A stretch of DNA of 64,000 nt from Chromatiaceae bacterium (GCA_024235395.1 JACKMK010000004.1:558001-622000); one strand, 5' to 3'; shown: positions 41,869-50,787, counted from the first letter of the stretch. A program made the numbers and translations. The notes: generated from the letters alone by a model not told the origin.

Positions 41869-44541
41869 ATGCGCACACCGACCTCACCGCCGGCACCCGG
41901 CCGCCACAAACCCGAACTGCTCGCACCGGCCGGCGGTCGTGCACAACTCGAGGCCGCGGTTTGGGCCGGCGCCGACGCCGTCTACTTCGGACTGTCCGAC
42001 GGACTGAACGCGCGCATCCGGGCGACCTCGTTCGCGGCGGACGAACTCGCTTCGACGATGGACTACCTGCACGAGCGCGGCGTGCGCGGTTACCTGACAT
42101 TGAACACCCTCGTCTACGACGAGGAACTGGCGACCGCCGAGGACCTGGTGCGCCGCGCGGCGCTGGCAGGCGTCGACGCGCTGATCGTGCAGGACATCGG
42201 GCTTGCGCGCCTGGCGCGCGCGGTGGCCCCCCGGCTGCCGCTGCATGCCAGCACCCAGATGTCGGTCACCGATGCCGCCGGTGTCGCCAGCGCCGCCGCG
42301 CTCGGCGCTCGGCGCGTCGTCCTGGGACGCGAACTCTCGATCGACGAGATCGCCGCAGTGGTGCACGAGGGCACGACCCAGGTCGAGGTGTTCGTGCACG
42401 GCGCTTTGTGCGTCAGCTATAGCGGACAGTGCTTTTCGAGCGAGGCCTGGGGCGGGCGCTCGGCCAACCGCGGGCAATGTGCTCAGGCGTGTCGCCTCCC
42501 CTACGGCCTGGTCGTCGACGGCCGGCTGCGCGACCAGGGGGATCTGAACTACCTGCTGTCGCCACAGGACCTGATGGGTATCGAGCTGCTGCCGCGCCTG
42601 GTGCGCGCCGGTGTGCACGCGTTCAAGATCGAAGGCCGCCTGAAGGGCCCCGACTATGTGCACGCGACCGTGACCGCATACCGCGAGGCAATCGACACGA
42701 TCTGGGCCGACCACCTGGCCGGCCGCACGGTTGCGGACGAGCGCCCCCTCGAGGTCACGCAGCGGCGGCGCCTGGCGCAGGTGTTTTCGCGTGGACAGGA
42801 CGTCGGCGCGGACGGTCTGACGCCGGGATTCCTGCTCGGGCCGCGGCATCAGTCGCTGGTGATCGGCCGCAACCCACGCCACCGCGGCCTGCTGGTCGGC
42901 CGGGTGACCGGCGTCGGGCGACGCGGCGTGTCGGTGCAGCTGCTGGGCCCGGTAAAACGCGGCGACGGCGTGGTGTTCGACCAGGGCCGACCGCAGACGC
43001 ACGAGACCGGCGGCCCGGTGTACCAGGTGATCGACGCCGACGGCAACTCGCTGGCAGGGGAGATCGACAGCGGTGACGTGGAGCTGCGCTTCGCCGACGA
43101 CTTCGCGCTCCAACGGGTACATCCCGGCGACCGCATCTGGCGCACCCGCGACAGCGCGCAGGACGCCGGTCCCGCCCGCAATCAAAAGCAGGAGCAGCAC
43201 CCGGTAGTCGTCGATTTCCACGTGACCGGCGCGCTCGGGCAGCCGTTGACGATGATACTCAGCGACCACGACGGGCATACCGTCACGGCAAGCAGCGAGG
43301 CGCCACTGCAGGCGGCGCGTGGCGGTGCGCTCGACGCCGCCAAGGTCGCCAGGGCGATCGGCCAGCTTGGCGGTACGCCGTATGCGGTCGGCCACATCGC
43401 GTGCGCGCTCGAACAGGACGCACCGCCACTGTTCCTGCCGCCAAGCGAGATCAAGACGATGCGCAGGCAGGCCGTAGAGGCCCTGCTGGCTGCCCGGCGC
43501 GTGACCGGTTCGGCGGAGGGACTGGCGGGACGGCCGGTCCTGCCGACACTGCTGCCCGGACCCGGTGACCGCGCGGTCGCTGACGCGACGCCGCCGGAGA
43601 CCGCATTCAGCCTGCTGTGCCGGACCCGCGAGCAGGTCGATGCCGCGCTCGCGCTCGACGGCGTCGACGAGATCGTCGTCGATTTTCTCGAGGTCCACGG
43701 CCTGCGCGAGGCGGTCGCGGCGGTGCGCACGACCGGTCGCCGGCTGGTGGTCGCCGCGCCGCGGATACTCAAGCCCGGCGAGCAACGCCTGTGGCGCTAC
43801 CTGTGTCGTCTGCGTCCCGATGCCCTGCTGGTCCGCTCCGCGGGCCTTTTGTGGACGCTGCAGCACCTTGGCGGGACCGGCACGCCGCTGGGCGACGGCG
43901 ACACCATCCCGGCCCTGCACGGCGACTTCTCCTTGAACGGCGCGAATGTACTGGCGGCGCGCATGCTGCTCGCACAAGGCCTGCAGCGCCTTACGCCCAC
44001 CCATGATCTCAATGCGCAACAGCTCGCGGCCCTGGCGCGTGCGCTGCCGGCCGGCGAGCGCGCCCGCATCGAGGTGGTCGCGCATCAGCATCTGCCGGTA
44101 TTTCACACCGAGTATTGCGTGTTCGCCCGCTTCCTTTCGGACGGCGACAGCTACCGCGATTGCGGCCGGCCGTGCGAGCGGCATCGCGTCCACCTCCGCG
44201 ACCCACAGGGCGGCGACCACCTGGTGCAGGCCGACATCGGTTGCCGCAACACGGTGTTCAACGCCGCGGCGCAGTCGGCCGGTCCCCTGCTCCCCACCCT
44301 GCGCGACGCCGGCATCCGGCATTTTCGCGTCGAACTCGTCGATGAACCGGCCGCCGAGGTCGCCGGCCTCGTCGAGGCCTACCGTGCGGCCATCGCTGGG
44401 CATATGGGCCACGAGGCCCTCAGACAACGGATAGCACGCGTGCCGGACGCGAACGGACACCGCCAAGGCGTCGCCCTGGGATCGCTGGCCGTGCGCCTCG
44501 AGATGCCGCGCGAACAGATGAAGAAGCCGACCGCGCGATAG
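41869..44541 (+). CDS. rlhA: U32 peptidase-family protein, long RlhA/YdcP type
   Basis: U32 family members are iron-sulfur proteins that hydroxylate nucleic acids; E. coli RlhA modifies C2501 of 23S rRNA. N-terminal TIM barrel starts KPELLAPAGGRAQLEAAVWAGADAVYFG (in parts). Cysteines at CVSYSGQC and GQCAQACR and, in the C-terminal part, YCVFAR, DCGRPCERH and IGCRN are suited to the cluster. At 890 residues it has the extra DUF3656-like middle region absent from shorter U32 proteins such as UbiU. ATG at 41869. The name rlhA is by architecture and not certain. It follows recN by 53 bases. Confidence 0.82.
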   Translation: MRTPTSPPAPGRHKPELLAPAGGRAQLEAAVWAGADAVYFGLSDGLNARIRATSFAADELASTMDYLHERGVRGYLTLNTLVYDEELATAEDLVRRAALAGVDALIVQDIGLARLARAVAPRLPLHASTQMSVTDAAGVASAAALGARRVVLGRELSIDEIAAVVHEGTTQVEVFVHGALCVSYSGQCFSSEAWGGRSANRGQCAQACRLPYGLVVDGRLRDQGDLNYLLSPQDLMGIELLPRLVRAGVHAFKIEGRLKGPDYVHATVTAYREAIDTIWADHLAGRTVADERPLEVTQRRRLAQVFSRGQDVGADGLTPGFLLGPRHQSLVIGRNPRHRGLLVGRVTGVGRRGVSVQLLGPVKRGDGVVFDQGRPQTHETGGPVYQVIDADGNSLAGEIDSGDVELRFADDFALQRVHPGDRIWRTRDSAQDAGPARNQKQEQHPVVVDFHVTGALGQPLTMILSDHDGHTVTASSEAPLQAARGGALDAAKVARAIGQLGGTPYAVGHIACALEQDAPPLFLPPSEIKTMRRQAVEALLAARRVTGSAEGLAGRPVLPTLLPGPGDRAVADATPPETAFSLLCRTREQVDAALALDGVDEIVVDFLEVHGLREAVAAVRTTGRRLVVAAPRILKPGEQRLWRYLCRLRPDALLVRSAGLLWTLQHLGGTGTPLGDGDTIPALHGDFSLNGANVLAARMLLAQGLQRLTPTHDLNAQQLAALARALPAGERARIEVVAHQHLPVFHTEYCVFARFLSDGDSYRDCGRPCERHRVHLRDPQGGDHLVQADIGCRNTVFNAAAQSAGPLLPTLRDAGIRHFRVELVDEPAAEVAGLVEAYRAAIAGHMGHEALRQRIARVPDANGHRQGVALGSLAVRLEMPREQMKKPTAR

Positions 44542-44890
44542 CCATTCGGCTCCGAGTTGCGGCGAACGATCTGGACACAGGGACAGGTTGGGTCGGCGCG
44601 CTGGCACAACAAAGCGGTCTTGCTCGGAACCTTCTGCAGCACAAGGGAGGGTTGGAGGAAGGCAGGCCGCCCGATCGCCACAAGCACCGAAAGAATGAAC
44701 GGAACCGACAACCGCGGAATCTGCCGTCCCGCAGTGTCAATCCGCTTTACATGGACTCGGTTCGACAACGGCTGCCGCCGCCAGGCCCGATCAAAATGCC
44801 GTGGGAAATCCTTGGGTTCTGAGACAGGGCCATAATGCGGTCTGCTTTATGCTTGGGCTATCGCCGGCTGTCTGGTAAAGGAGAACTCCA
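44542..44890. other. Intergenic region between the U32 gene and the X25 gene
   Basis: A 349-base interval. I see no repeats, tRNA, terminator with a T run or recognisable coding sequence. The last bases carry AGGAG before the GTG of the X25 gene and a CATAAT possible -10 at 44831-44836 without a convincing -35. Confidence 0.45.
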
Positions 44891-45679
44891 GTGGTCGCAA
44901 ATCGCAGGCTGTTCCAGTTCTTGGTGCTCTTGTCTGTGGGTCTGAATCTCTCACTCGCACACGCCGTTCCGACATCGGTCACGCTGACGGGCAATCTCCA
45001 GGACGAACTGGGATGTCCCGGCGATTTCGATCCCGCCTGTTCGCTGACGCATTTGAACTACGTGTTCGACGATGATGTCTGGCAGGCGACGTTCGACCTG
45101 CCGGTCGGGGCCTGGGAGTACATCGCTGCCATCGATGACAGCTTCGCCGAACGCTATGGTGCAAACGCCACGCCCGGCGGGGCCAACATCGCTTTGGATC
45201 TGGCCGTGGCGACGACCGTCAGCTTCTACTACGACGACAAATCGCATTGGATCACCGACAACGTCAATTCGGTGATCGCCACCCTGGTTGGCGACTTCCA
45301 AAGCGAGCTGGGGTGCAGCGGGGATTTTGATCCCGGATGCCTGAGATCCTGGCTGCAGGATCCGGACGGGGACGGAATCTATCGGTTTCTGACCACGGGT
45401 ATTCCGGTCGGTTCGTACTCGGTACTGGTCGTGCATAACGAAGACTTCGGTGAGATCGCTGTTGCACAGACGGGCTTTGTCGTTCCCGCTTCGGACACAC
45501 TGATGTGCTTTACCTACGATCCGGGCAGGATGTCTCTCGCAATCGTATCGGGTTCGTGCGACGTCCGTTCCGTACCGGCCCCTGCCCCCATCGCCCTGCT
45601 GGCCCTGGGCATGTTCTGCTTGGGTCGACAACGGTCGACTGCGTTGCCATGGCGCCGGCACACCGGTAGCGCGCGCTGA
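44891..45679 (+). CDS. Secreted protein with two X25 (pullulanase-type) modules and PEP-CTERM-like tail
   Basis: A 262-residue exported protein with signal peptide (residues 1-25, ending AHA). Two tandem modules at about 28-124 and 128-220 share the X25 starch-debranching-enzyme pattern: TLTGNLQDELGCPGDFDPAC, DDDVWQATFDLPVGAWEY, GGANI, YYDDKSHWITDN in the first, and VGDFQSELGCSGDFDPGC, DPDGDGIYRF, VGSYSVLV in the second. X25 modules flank catalytic domains in pullulanases; here there is none. The C terminus has PAPAPIALLALGMFCLG followed by Arg, like the PEP-CTERM sorting signal with Ala for Glu, so export through exosortase is plausible. GTG start after AGGAG. Confidence 0.85.
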   Translation: MVANRRLFQFLVLLSVGLNLSLAHAVPTSVTLTGNLQDELGCPGDFDPACSLTHLNYVFDDDVWQATFDLPVGAWEYIAAIDDSFAERYGANATPGGANIALDLAVATTVSFYYDDKSHWITDNVNSVIATLVGDFQSELGCSGDFDPGCLRSWLQDPDGDGIYRFLTTGIPVGSYSVLVVHNEDFGEIAVAQTGFVVPASDTLMCFTYDPGRMSLAIVSGSCDVRSVPAPAPIALLALGMFCLGRQRSTALPWRRHTGSAR

Positions 45680-45725
45680 GCGGACGCGCGCGGCGACCAA
45701 GCGGCCGACCGCGCGTTGAATGCCC

Positions 45726-46334
45726 TCAGGCCTCTTTCTCCATCTCCTCGTAGCCGCTGATCATGCCACGCAGATAACCGAAGGGACGCTCCGAGGTGGT
45801 CAATGCCAGGTAGAGGTGGACGATCAGAAACGCGAACATCAGGAAGGCCGCCGCCGTGTGAGCCAGTGCCACCGGTGTCAACGACAGGCCGCTGAGACCG
45901 AACTCGGACCAGTACGGATAGGCGATGTACACGAGGCCGGTTATCCAGATCGCAGGCCCGATCAACACATGCAGTGACAGATAGGCCATCCGCTGCAACG
46001 GGTTGTGCCGCTGCCAGCGGTCCTTGTGGAACGGGTGCGGCTCGCCTTTGAAGATCCCGATGCCGTAGTAGCGCATCATCGCGACCACCCGGTCGACCGG
46101 GGACGGGATGTACTGTTTCCACTCGCCGGTCGTGAGGTGCCAGAACCACGCGAATACCCACAGCCCCATCAGTGTCCAGGCAGCGATACGATGGTACGCC
46201 GCCGCCTGCTCGAATCCGAACAGCGCATAGTTGCCATGCACTTCGAACCCTGTGACCAGCAGCGCAATCACCAACAATGCCTGCAGCCAGTGCCACAGAC
46301 GCAGAAAACGCGAATACAGATAGACCCTCGCCAT
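45726..46334 (-). CDS. Membrane cytochrome b (cytochrome b561/Ni-Fe hydrogenase b-type)
   Basis: A 202-residue integral membrane protein with four or five predicted helices and the histidines for two b haems: LRLWHWLQALL, AYHRIAAWTL, LSLHVLIGPA and AFLIVHLYLAL. It resembles the gamma subunit of formate dehydrogenase and hydrogenase and would exchange electrons with the quinone pool. The ATG overlaps the stop of the octahaem gene (TGATG), so the two proteins are coupled; GAGGAAGAG precedes it. It is the likely partner of the octahaem cytochrome. Confidence 0.88.
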   Translation of the reverse strand: MARVYLYSRFLRLWHWLQALLVIALLVTGFEVHGNYALFGFEQAAAYHRIAAWTLMGLWVFAWFWHLTTGEWKQYIPSPVDRVVAMMRYYGIGIFKGEPHPFHKDRWQRHNPLQRMAYLSLHVLIGPAIWITGLVYIAYPYWSEFGLSGLSLTPVALAHTAAAFLMFAFLIVHLYLALTTSERPFGYLRGMISGYEEMEKEA

Positions 46335-47923
46335 CAGCTCTTCCTCCGCCTGCGAGCCGCAATCATGCGTACGAATCCGTGCAGCGATACCCCGCCGAGG
46401 GTTCCGAGCACGGCCAGCCAACCGATCATGTCGAGCCATTTGGCGCGGTCCCGCCCGGGGAGGTAGACACCGGAGACACCGGCCATCCGGCCCTGCTGGC
46501 TGTGGCATTCACCGCATGCCAGGGCTTCCTCTTTCGGCGCCACCATGTGCGTCACCGGCCAGTAATACTCGGTCTCGACGAAATCGTAGTGGCCGCTGAA
46601 CTTCAAGCCGCTGGCCTCGAAACCGGCGTTGATCGCCCTGCCCCAATCGAAGCTCTTCCAATACGCATCGTCGTCCTTGCCGAACAGATGCGGGACAGCC
46701 AGCACCTTGTTCTCGGTGTCGTAGGGCTGTCGCCCGCGCATCACCTTGAACGGCCAGATACGCGACCCCGGATCGTTGGCGCTGCCCCCGATGGTATTGA
46801 TCGGCACGACCTTGGAATCATCGATCTTCTGTCCGAGCGTCGCGTAAGCCAGCTTGCCGTCGAACCAGCGGTACTCCGGCACCACGTCCGCCTCCCAACG
46901 GAAATCACCCTTCTTGAAGTCGTAGGTGGGATAGCCCTGCGCGTCCTTGATGACGATCGGCTTGCCGTGCTGGTCCTTCTTGCCGGCAGTGGACCAGTCC
47001 CACCACATCTTCGTCTTGCGCCCGCCGCGGGCAAACCGCGGCACGTGACAGGTGACGCAGGCGATCTTGTCGACATGCTGGTCGAGCTTGGGATCCGCGT
47101 TGGCCGCATGCGGCGCCTCGCCGTGACACGAGACGCAGCTCGCACGGTTGTTGTCGGTCCGCCCGGGGATATCGATCCCGTGCGTGTCGGCGGCGTTTGG
47201 CGTGTAACGACTGCCCGCAATCTCGTGGCCGCCCGTGGTATGACAGGTCTGACAACTGAAGTTGAGCCCATCCACGTCCATGTGCACATCGGTGCTGTGG
47301 GTCGGCCGGTGCATCGACGAATCCAGGTGACCGTGTTTGACGCCGTCGCCACCGCCGCCGTAGAAGTGGCAGGCCCCGCAGTTGTCGCGGCCCGGCTTGC
47401 CAACCGATTGCGCGATCTTGACCAGATCCGGTGGCGGCCAGATCTTGCCCTTCTTGGGCGGCCACATCTTCGGTTCGTAGTTGGGATGGCCGGCGCCGGT
47501 GGGGAACTTCTTGTAGGTCCCGGTCTTGTCGTGACAGACCAGGCAGTCGACATTGCGTTCGGCGGTCAGATCGAACTTGTCGTCTTTCCAGCCGTAACCG
47601 ATATGGCAACTGGTGCAGCGCGGCCAGTTCGAGGCCGTCGCGACACAGAAGTTGTTGACGACATTCTTCTTGCCGAGTTGCTGTCCGGTCAGCGCGTTGT
47701 CGAACGCCCAGGTCCAGTGGGTGGTCTTCATCAACTGCTTCGCGGCCTCGGTGTGGCAGCTCAGACAGGCCTCGGTCACCGATGGCCCGTCCTTGAAGGG
47801 TCCCTGCAGCTGTTCGAACTTGCTGTGATCGGCGGTCGATTGATCGTCGCGTGGCGCGGCCGGAGCCTGCAGGCTAAAGAACAGCGAAATCAGGCCGATA
47901 CATAAGGCAAGAACGGGTTTCAT
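46334..47923 (-). CDS. Octahaem c-type cytochrome, tetrathionate-reductase (OTR) family, membrane-tethered
   Basis: A 529-residue periplasmic cytochrome with signal peptide (1-23) and eight CxxCH motifs at residues 53, 103, 127, 182, 224, 263, 289 and 470. Spacing (seven in the first 300 residues and a last one far downstream) and NFCVATASNWPRCTSCHIG fit the OTR family, whose Shewanella member reduces tetrathionate, nitrite and hydroxylamine in vitro. After the last haem the protein has a hydrophobic helix (about 497-517) and an RRRRK tail, so it is anchored in the inner membrane. Coupled to the downstream b cytochrome. Physiological substrate unknown. Confidence 0.9.
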   Translation of the reverse strand: MKPVLALCIGLISLFFSLQAPAAPRDDQSTADHSKFEQLQGPFKDGPSVTEACLSCHTEAAKQLMKTTHWTWAFDNALTGQQLGKKNVVNNFCVATASNWPRCTSCHIGYGWKDDKFDLTAERNVDCLVCHDKTGTYKKFPTGAGHPNYEPKMWPPKKGKIWPPPDLVKIAQSVGKPGRDNCGACHFYGGGGDGVKHGHLDSSMHRPTHSTDVHMDVDGLNFSCQTCHTTGGHEIAGSRYTPNAADTHGIDIPGRTDNNRASCVSCHGEAPHAANADPKLDQHVDKIACVTCHVPRFARGGRKTKMWWDWSTAGKKDQHGKPIVIKDAQGYPTYDFKKGDFRWEADVVPEYRWFDGKLAYATLGQKIDDSKVVPINTIGGSANDPGSRIWPFKVMRGRQPYDTENKVLAVPHLFGKDDDAYWKSFDWGRAINAGFEASGLKFSGHYDFVETEYYWPVTHMVAPKEEALACGECHSQQGRMAGVSGVYLPGRDRAKWLDMIGWLAVLGTLGGVSLHGFVRMIAARRRRKS

Positions 47924-47981
47924 CGACGCCTCCTGCGGGCGATTCGGCCGGTGGACGGGTGAAGATGGACCAATTTAAAGG

Positions 47982-48011
47982 TTGTCATATTTAAGTATTT
48001 GGTTATATACT
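47982..48011 (+). promoter_or_regulatory. Sigma-70 promoter for the 80-residue membrane protein
   Basis: TTGTCA (47982-47987), 18-base spacer, TATACT (48006-48011). Leader about 40 nucleotides to the ATG at 48057 and GGGAGG ribosome site. Confidence 0.65.
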
Positions 48012-48056
48012 CAACTACAGAAATTGATAGCCCCGTGCAGTTTTGGGAGGCAATCC

Positions 48057-48299
48057 ATGACATTGGTGAACTGTAAAAATCTACGCAACATAGTGGTCAC
48101 GGCACTCGTGATGTTCGGTCTCGGCTTCGCGCTGCAGGTCCCGCGCGCGCTGTTCGGCACCGACTTCCCGATCCTGACGACGCTGCTCAGCGGCATCGGC
48201 CTGGCCACGATGACGGTCAGTCCGTTCGTCATGATCGCGACCGCAGTGGCGACGATGTTGCCCAAGGTCTCGCAGCGGCTCGCCCTCTGCGAACACTGA
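48057..48299 (+). CDS. Small two-helix membrane protein
   Basis: An 80-residue protein with two hydrophobic segments (about 13-30 and 42-70), starting MTLVNCKNLRNIVVTALVMFG. Not recognised. Strong ribosome site GGGAGG and a recognisable promoter indicate real expression. It is transcribed against the two cytochrome operons and sits exactly between them, so a role in their assembly is possible but unproven. Confidence 0.75.
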   Translation: MTLVNCKNLRNIVVTALVMFGLGFALQVPRALFGTDFPILTTLLSGIGLATMTVSPFVMIATAVATMLPKVSQRLALCEH

Positions 48300-48347
48300 G
48301 CACATAGCAACCCAGGGTGTCGCAGGCATCGGTCGGCGGCACCCTTT

Positions 48348-48596
48348 TCATCGCTCGCATTTCTCGGTCGCCTCGTCGGCCCCTGGCAGGATCGACAGCA
48401 GAAAGGTCGAGACCAGCACGATCGGCGCGAGCAACAGCAACACGAACCCCAGCAGCAGCACGGCGTGGTTCATGTGCAGCAAGTCGGGTACCACGTGCTG
48501 AGCGGCCAGGGTCAGCAACAGACCGCCGACGAAAAAGATCGACGAGACCAGTACCCCCTCGCGCAGCGTCTTGCAACCTAGCACCAACAGTTTCAT
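48348..48596 (-). CDS. Small membrane protein in the HAO-like operon
   Basis: An 82-residue protein with two transmembrane segments (about 15-35 and 43-68) and a charged C-terminal tail. Not recognised. It follows the NapC/NirT gene by 32 bases on the same strand and is probably part of the same operon. A role in assembly or as an electron-transfer subunit is inference. Confidence 0.78.
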   Translation of the reverse strand: MKLLVLGCKTLREGVLVSSIFFVGGLLLTLAAQHVVPDLLHMNHAVLLLGFVLLLLAPIVLVSTFLLSILPGADEATEKCER

Positions 48597-48628
48597 CGTT
48601 CACTCCCATGTCCTGACGTGCCGTCGCG

Positions 48629-49264
48629 TCACTCGGCCAGTAGCGCATCCGCGGTTCCGGGCTCGAGCCCGAATTCCTCCTCGACGGCCCGGTTCCACGC
48701 ATCGCGCCTGAAGGTCTCCTGCTCGGGGACCGGTCGATGCACGATGTTGATGTGGCAGTCGACACAGGTCTTGCCTTCGGTCTCGTCCAGGTGGATCTGC
48801 AGCGTGTCGGCGCGCTTGCCGACGATCGCCTCCTGCTCGTGGCAACGCCGGCAGGTATGCGAATCGTTGCGCCGGAACCATTCGCGCGCGCTGAAAGCGG
48901 CCTCGGGCAGGTGCAGCGCATTGATCACCGGATCGTCGTAGTTCGCACCGAAGATCTGATGGAACAGATCCTTGCCGCCGATGAAGTGGTCCCAGGTCGC
49001 CGCGAACACACCGGGCGACACGTGACAGTCTCCACAACTCGCGCGTACACCCGACTCCGGCAGGTAGTGTGACGACTTGCGATAGGGTTCGGCGGCGATC
49101 TCCATCGAATGGCAGGTGGTACAGAACGCCTCGCTGCTGGTGTAGTGATCGAACTCGATCAGGAACACCATGAACGCGATACCCGCCAAGCCCCCCAGCA
49201 CCAGGGCGATCAGCACATGGCGGGTGATGAAACCGGGCCACAGCGCGGAGCGGCGTCTACTCAT
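48629..49264 (-). CDS. NapC/NirT-family tetrahaem cytochrome c
   Basis: Quinol-oxidising membrane cytochrome of 211 residues: one N-terminal anchor helix (about 15-37), then four CxxCH at residues 48, 77, 138 and 167. Family motifs: SEAFCTTCHSM, SSHYLPESGVRASCGDCH. The ATG at 49264 lies within the end of the upstream HAO-like gene (eight-base overlap), so they are translated together. In epsilonproteobacteria a similar cytochrome (CycX) feeds electrons to reductive HAO; the same is proposed here. Confidence 0.93.
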   Translation of the reverse strand: MSRRRSALWPGFITRHVLIALVLGGLAGIAFMVFLIEFDHYTSSEAFCTTCHSMEIAAEPYRKSSHYLPESGVRASCGDCHVSPGVFAATWDHFIGGKDLFHQIFGANYDDPVINALHLPEAAFSAREWFRRNDSHTCRRCHEQEAIVGKRADTLQIHLDETEGKTCVDCHINIVHRPVPEQETFRRDAWNRAVEEEFGLEPGTADALLAE

Positions 49265-50696
49265 CTGCGGCCCCACGCACGCCGACCCCGAGGATCGGGC
49301 TCGCCTTGTTCGGTGACTTGAGCCAGCTGTGTTCGGCGGAGGACCCGATATGACGGTCGATCAGCGCGTCTGCATCGTCGCCGGCAACCTCACGTACCTG
49401 CGGGAGGAAGCGGCTGTAGAAATTCCGCCCGACGACATACATGCCCTCCCACCAGGCGTGATTCGGGCTGGCCATCGAGGCGCCGTGCCGGGCGCGCGCG
49501 CCTTCGTCGTGCCACAGCTCCCAGTAGGTGAACTCGATCGGTTCGTCGAACGGCGTGGCGGTCAGTTTCTTCTCGGCATACAGGTCACGCATGATCGCGC
49601 GCGCGGGCTCGCCGAACTTGTCGTTGTACAGCTTCACCACGTCGTCGAACTGCGACATGAACGCATCGGCGAAGTCCTTGCCGTGGCACTCGCGACAGAC
49701 CAGCGTCATCGCCTCGCGCCGCCGCTGCGGCGTGGCGACCACCTTGATCTCGCCCATGCCGCCATCCAGCTTCGACATCTTGTTACCGCGCCGCGGCGGT
49801 TCCATCGATTCCGGCAACTCGCGTTTGTCGCCATCCTTGAACACCACCAGGTGCTGTCGTTCCGAGACCGGGGTATTCAGGTTCCAGGCGTTGCGCATGC
49901 CGACATCGTGGGTCGCCGGCAGCTTCCCGGCCGCACCCATGTGGCAGGTGGCACAGGTGGGCGCGGCACTGTAGTCCTTGCCGGCCACCCAGGTGTCGCC
50001 GTCGAGGTTCATCTTGTCACGGTGGGTCGCATAGGCCATGCCATGCTTCGAGGCCTCGTAGACCTCCTTGTCCGGTGAGTCCGGTCCGGAATGGCAGCGC
50101 ACGCAGGCCTGCGGTTCGCGCGCCTGCGCCTTGGAGAATTCATGCCGACCGTGACAGGACGAGCAGGAACCCCGCGATCCGTCCGGGTTGATCCGCCCGA
50201 TCCCCGAGTTCGGCCAGGTGTTCGGATCGAGCTTGCCGTTCGCCATCAACGCGACCTTGGATCCGTGGCATTGCGCACAGCCCGCGGCCTCGATCGCCGG
50301 GCCGGCCACGTTGGTCACCATCGCCGGCATGCGCTCGGCGATCACCGCAACCGCCTCGGCATGCACCGAACCCTGCTGCTGCTCCGCCTCGGTGGTATGG
50401 CATCGCCCGCAGTCCTTCGGCGACACCACGGTCGCAATGGTCTGCCCCTCGTGGCTGATCGCATCCGCATCGTCGATCGTTGCCTGGTGGCAGTCCATGC
50501 AGTTCACACCGGCCTCGGCATGCGCGCTGTCCTTCCATTGCGCGGCAATGCCGGCGGACGACTTGGTATGGCAGGTGACACACTCCTCGCCGGCCGGGTG
50601 TCCCCAGTTGTCGGGTGACAGCGTGACCTTCGCGGCCGTCGCGGCGCCGGAAAGAAACAACAGCAGAATGCTGCAACGAAACGGTATCGAACACAT
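49257..50696 (-). CDS. HAO-like octahaem cytochrome c
   Basis: A 479-residue periplasmic cytochrome with signal peptide (1-22) and eight CxxCH at residues 39, 66, 96, 140, 178, 198, 248 and 334. The end EFTYWELWHDEGARARHGAS (in parts) and the HAWWEGMYVV stretch match hydroxylamine oxidoreductases. In true HAOs a tyrosine here cross-links the P460 haem; from memory of the alignment this position is His412 in SPNHAWW, which suggests a reductive (εHao-type) nitrite or hydroxylamine reductase. ATG at 50696. Pentahaem gene lies 91 bases upstream and NapC/NirT overlaps the end. Confidence 0.88.
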   Translation of the reverse strand: MCSIPFRCSILLLFLSGAATAAKVTLSPDNWGHPAGEECVTCHTKSSAGIAAQWKDSAHAEAGVNCMDCHQATIDDADAISHEGQTIATVVSPKDCGRCHTTEAEQQQGSVHAEAVAVIAERMPAMVTNVAGPAIEAAGCAQCHGSKVALMANGKLDPNTWPNSGIGRINPDGSRGSCSSCHGRHEFSKAQAREPQACVRCHSGPDSPDKEVYEASKHGMAYATHRDKMNLDGDTWVAGKDYSAAPTCATCHMGAAGKLPATHDVGMRNAWNLNTPVSERQHLVVFKDGDKRELPESMEPPRRGNKMSKLDGGMGEIKVVATPQRRREAMTLVCRECHGKDFADAFMSQFDDVVKLYNDKFGEPARAIMRDLYAEKKLTATPFDEPIEFTYWELWHDEGARARHGASMASPNHAWWEGMYVVGRNFYSRFLPQVREVAGDDADALIDRHIGSSAEHSWLKSPNKASPILGVGVRGAADE

Positions 50697-50787
50697 GCGG
50701 ACTGATCCCTCTGCTGACTGACAATGGCCGGTGCTTGCCCGGCGGGCCGCCTCGTCGGCGCGCGGCCCGCCCGGCCCGGGTCGTCGA

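Noticed and set aside
39146..42100. A 984-codon open frame on the minus strand opposite nadK and recN
   Set aside because: Antisense shadow of two well conserved genes; the translation is low-complexity, rich in Arg, Gln and His, with no domain signs.
44557..44835. A 92-codon frame in the gap before the X25 gene
   Set aside because: No ribosome site, composition of random translation, no family or membrane signature.
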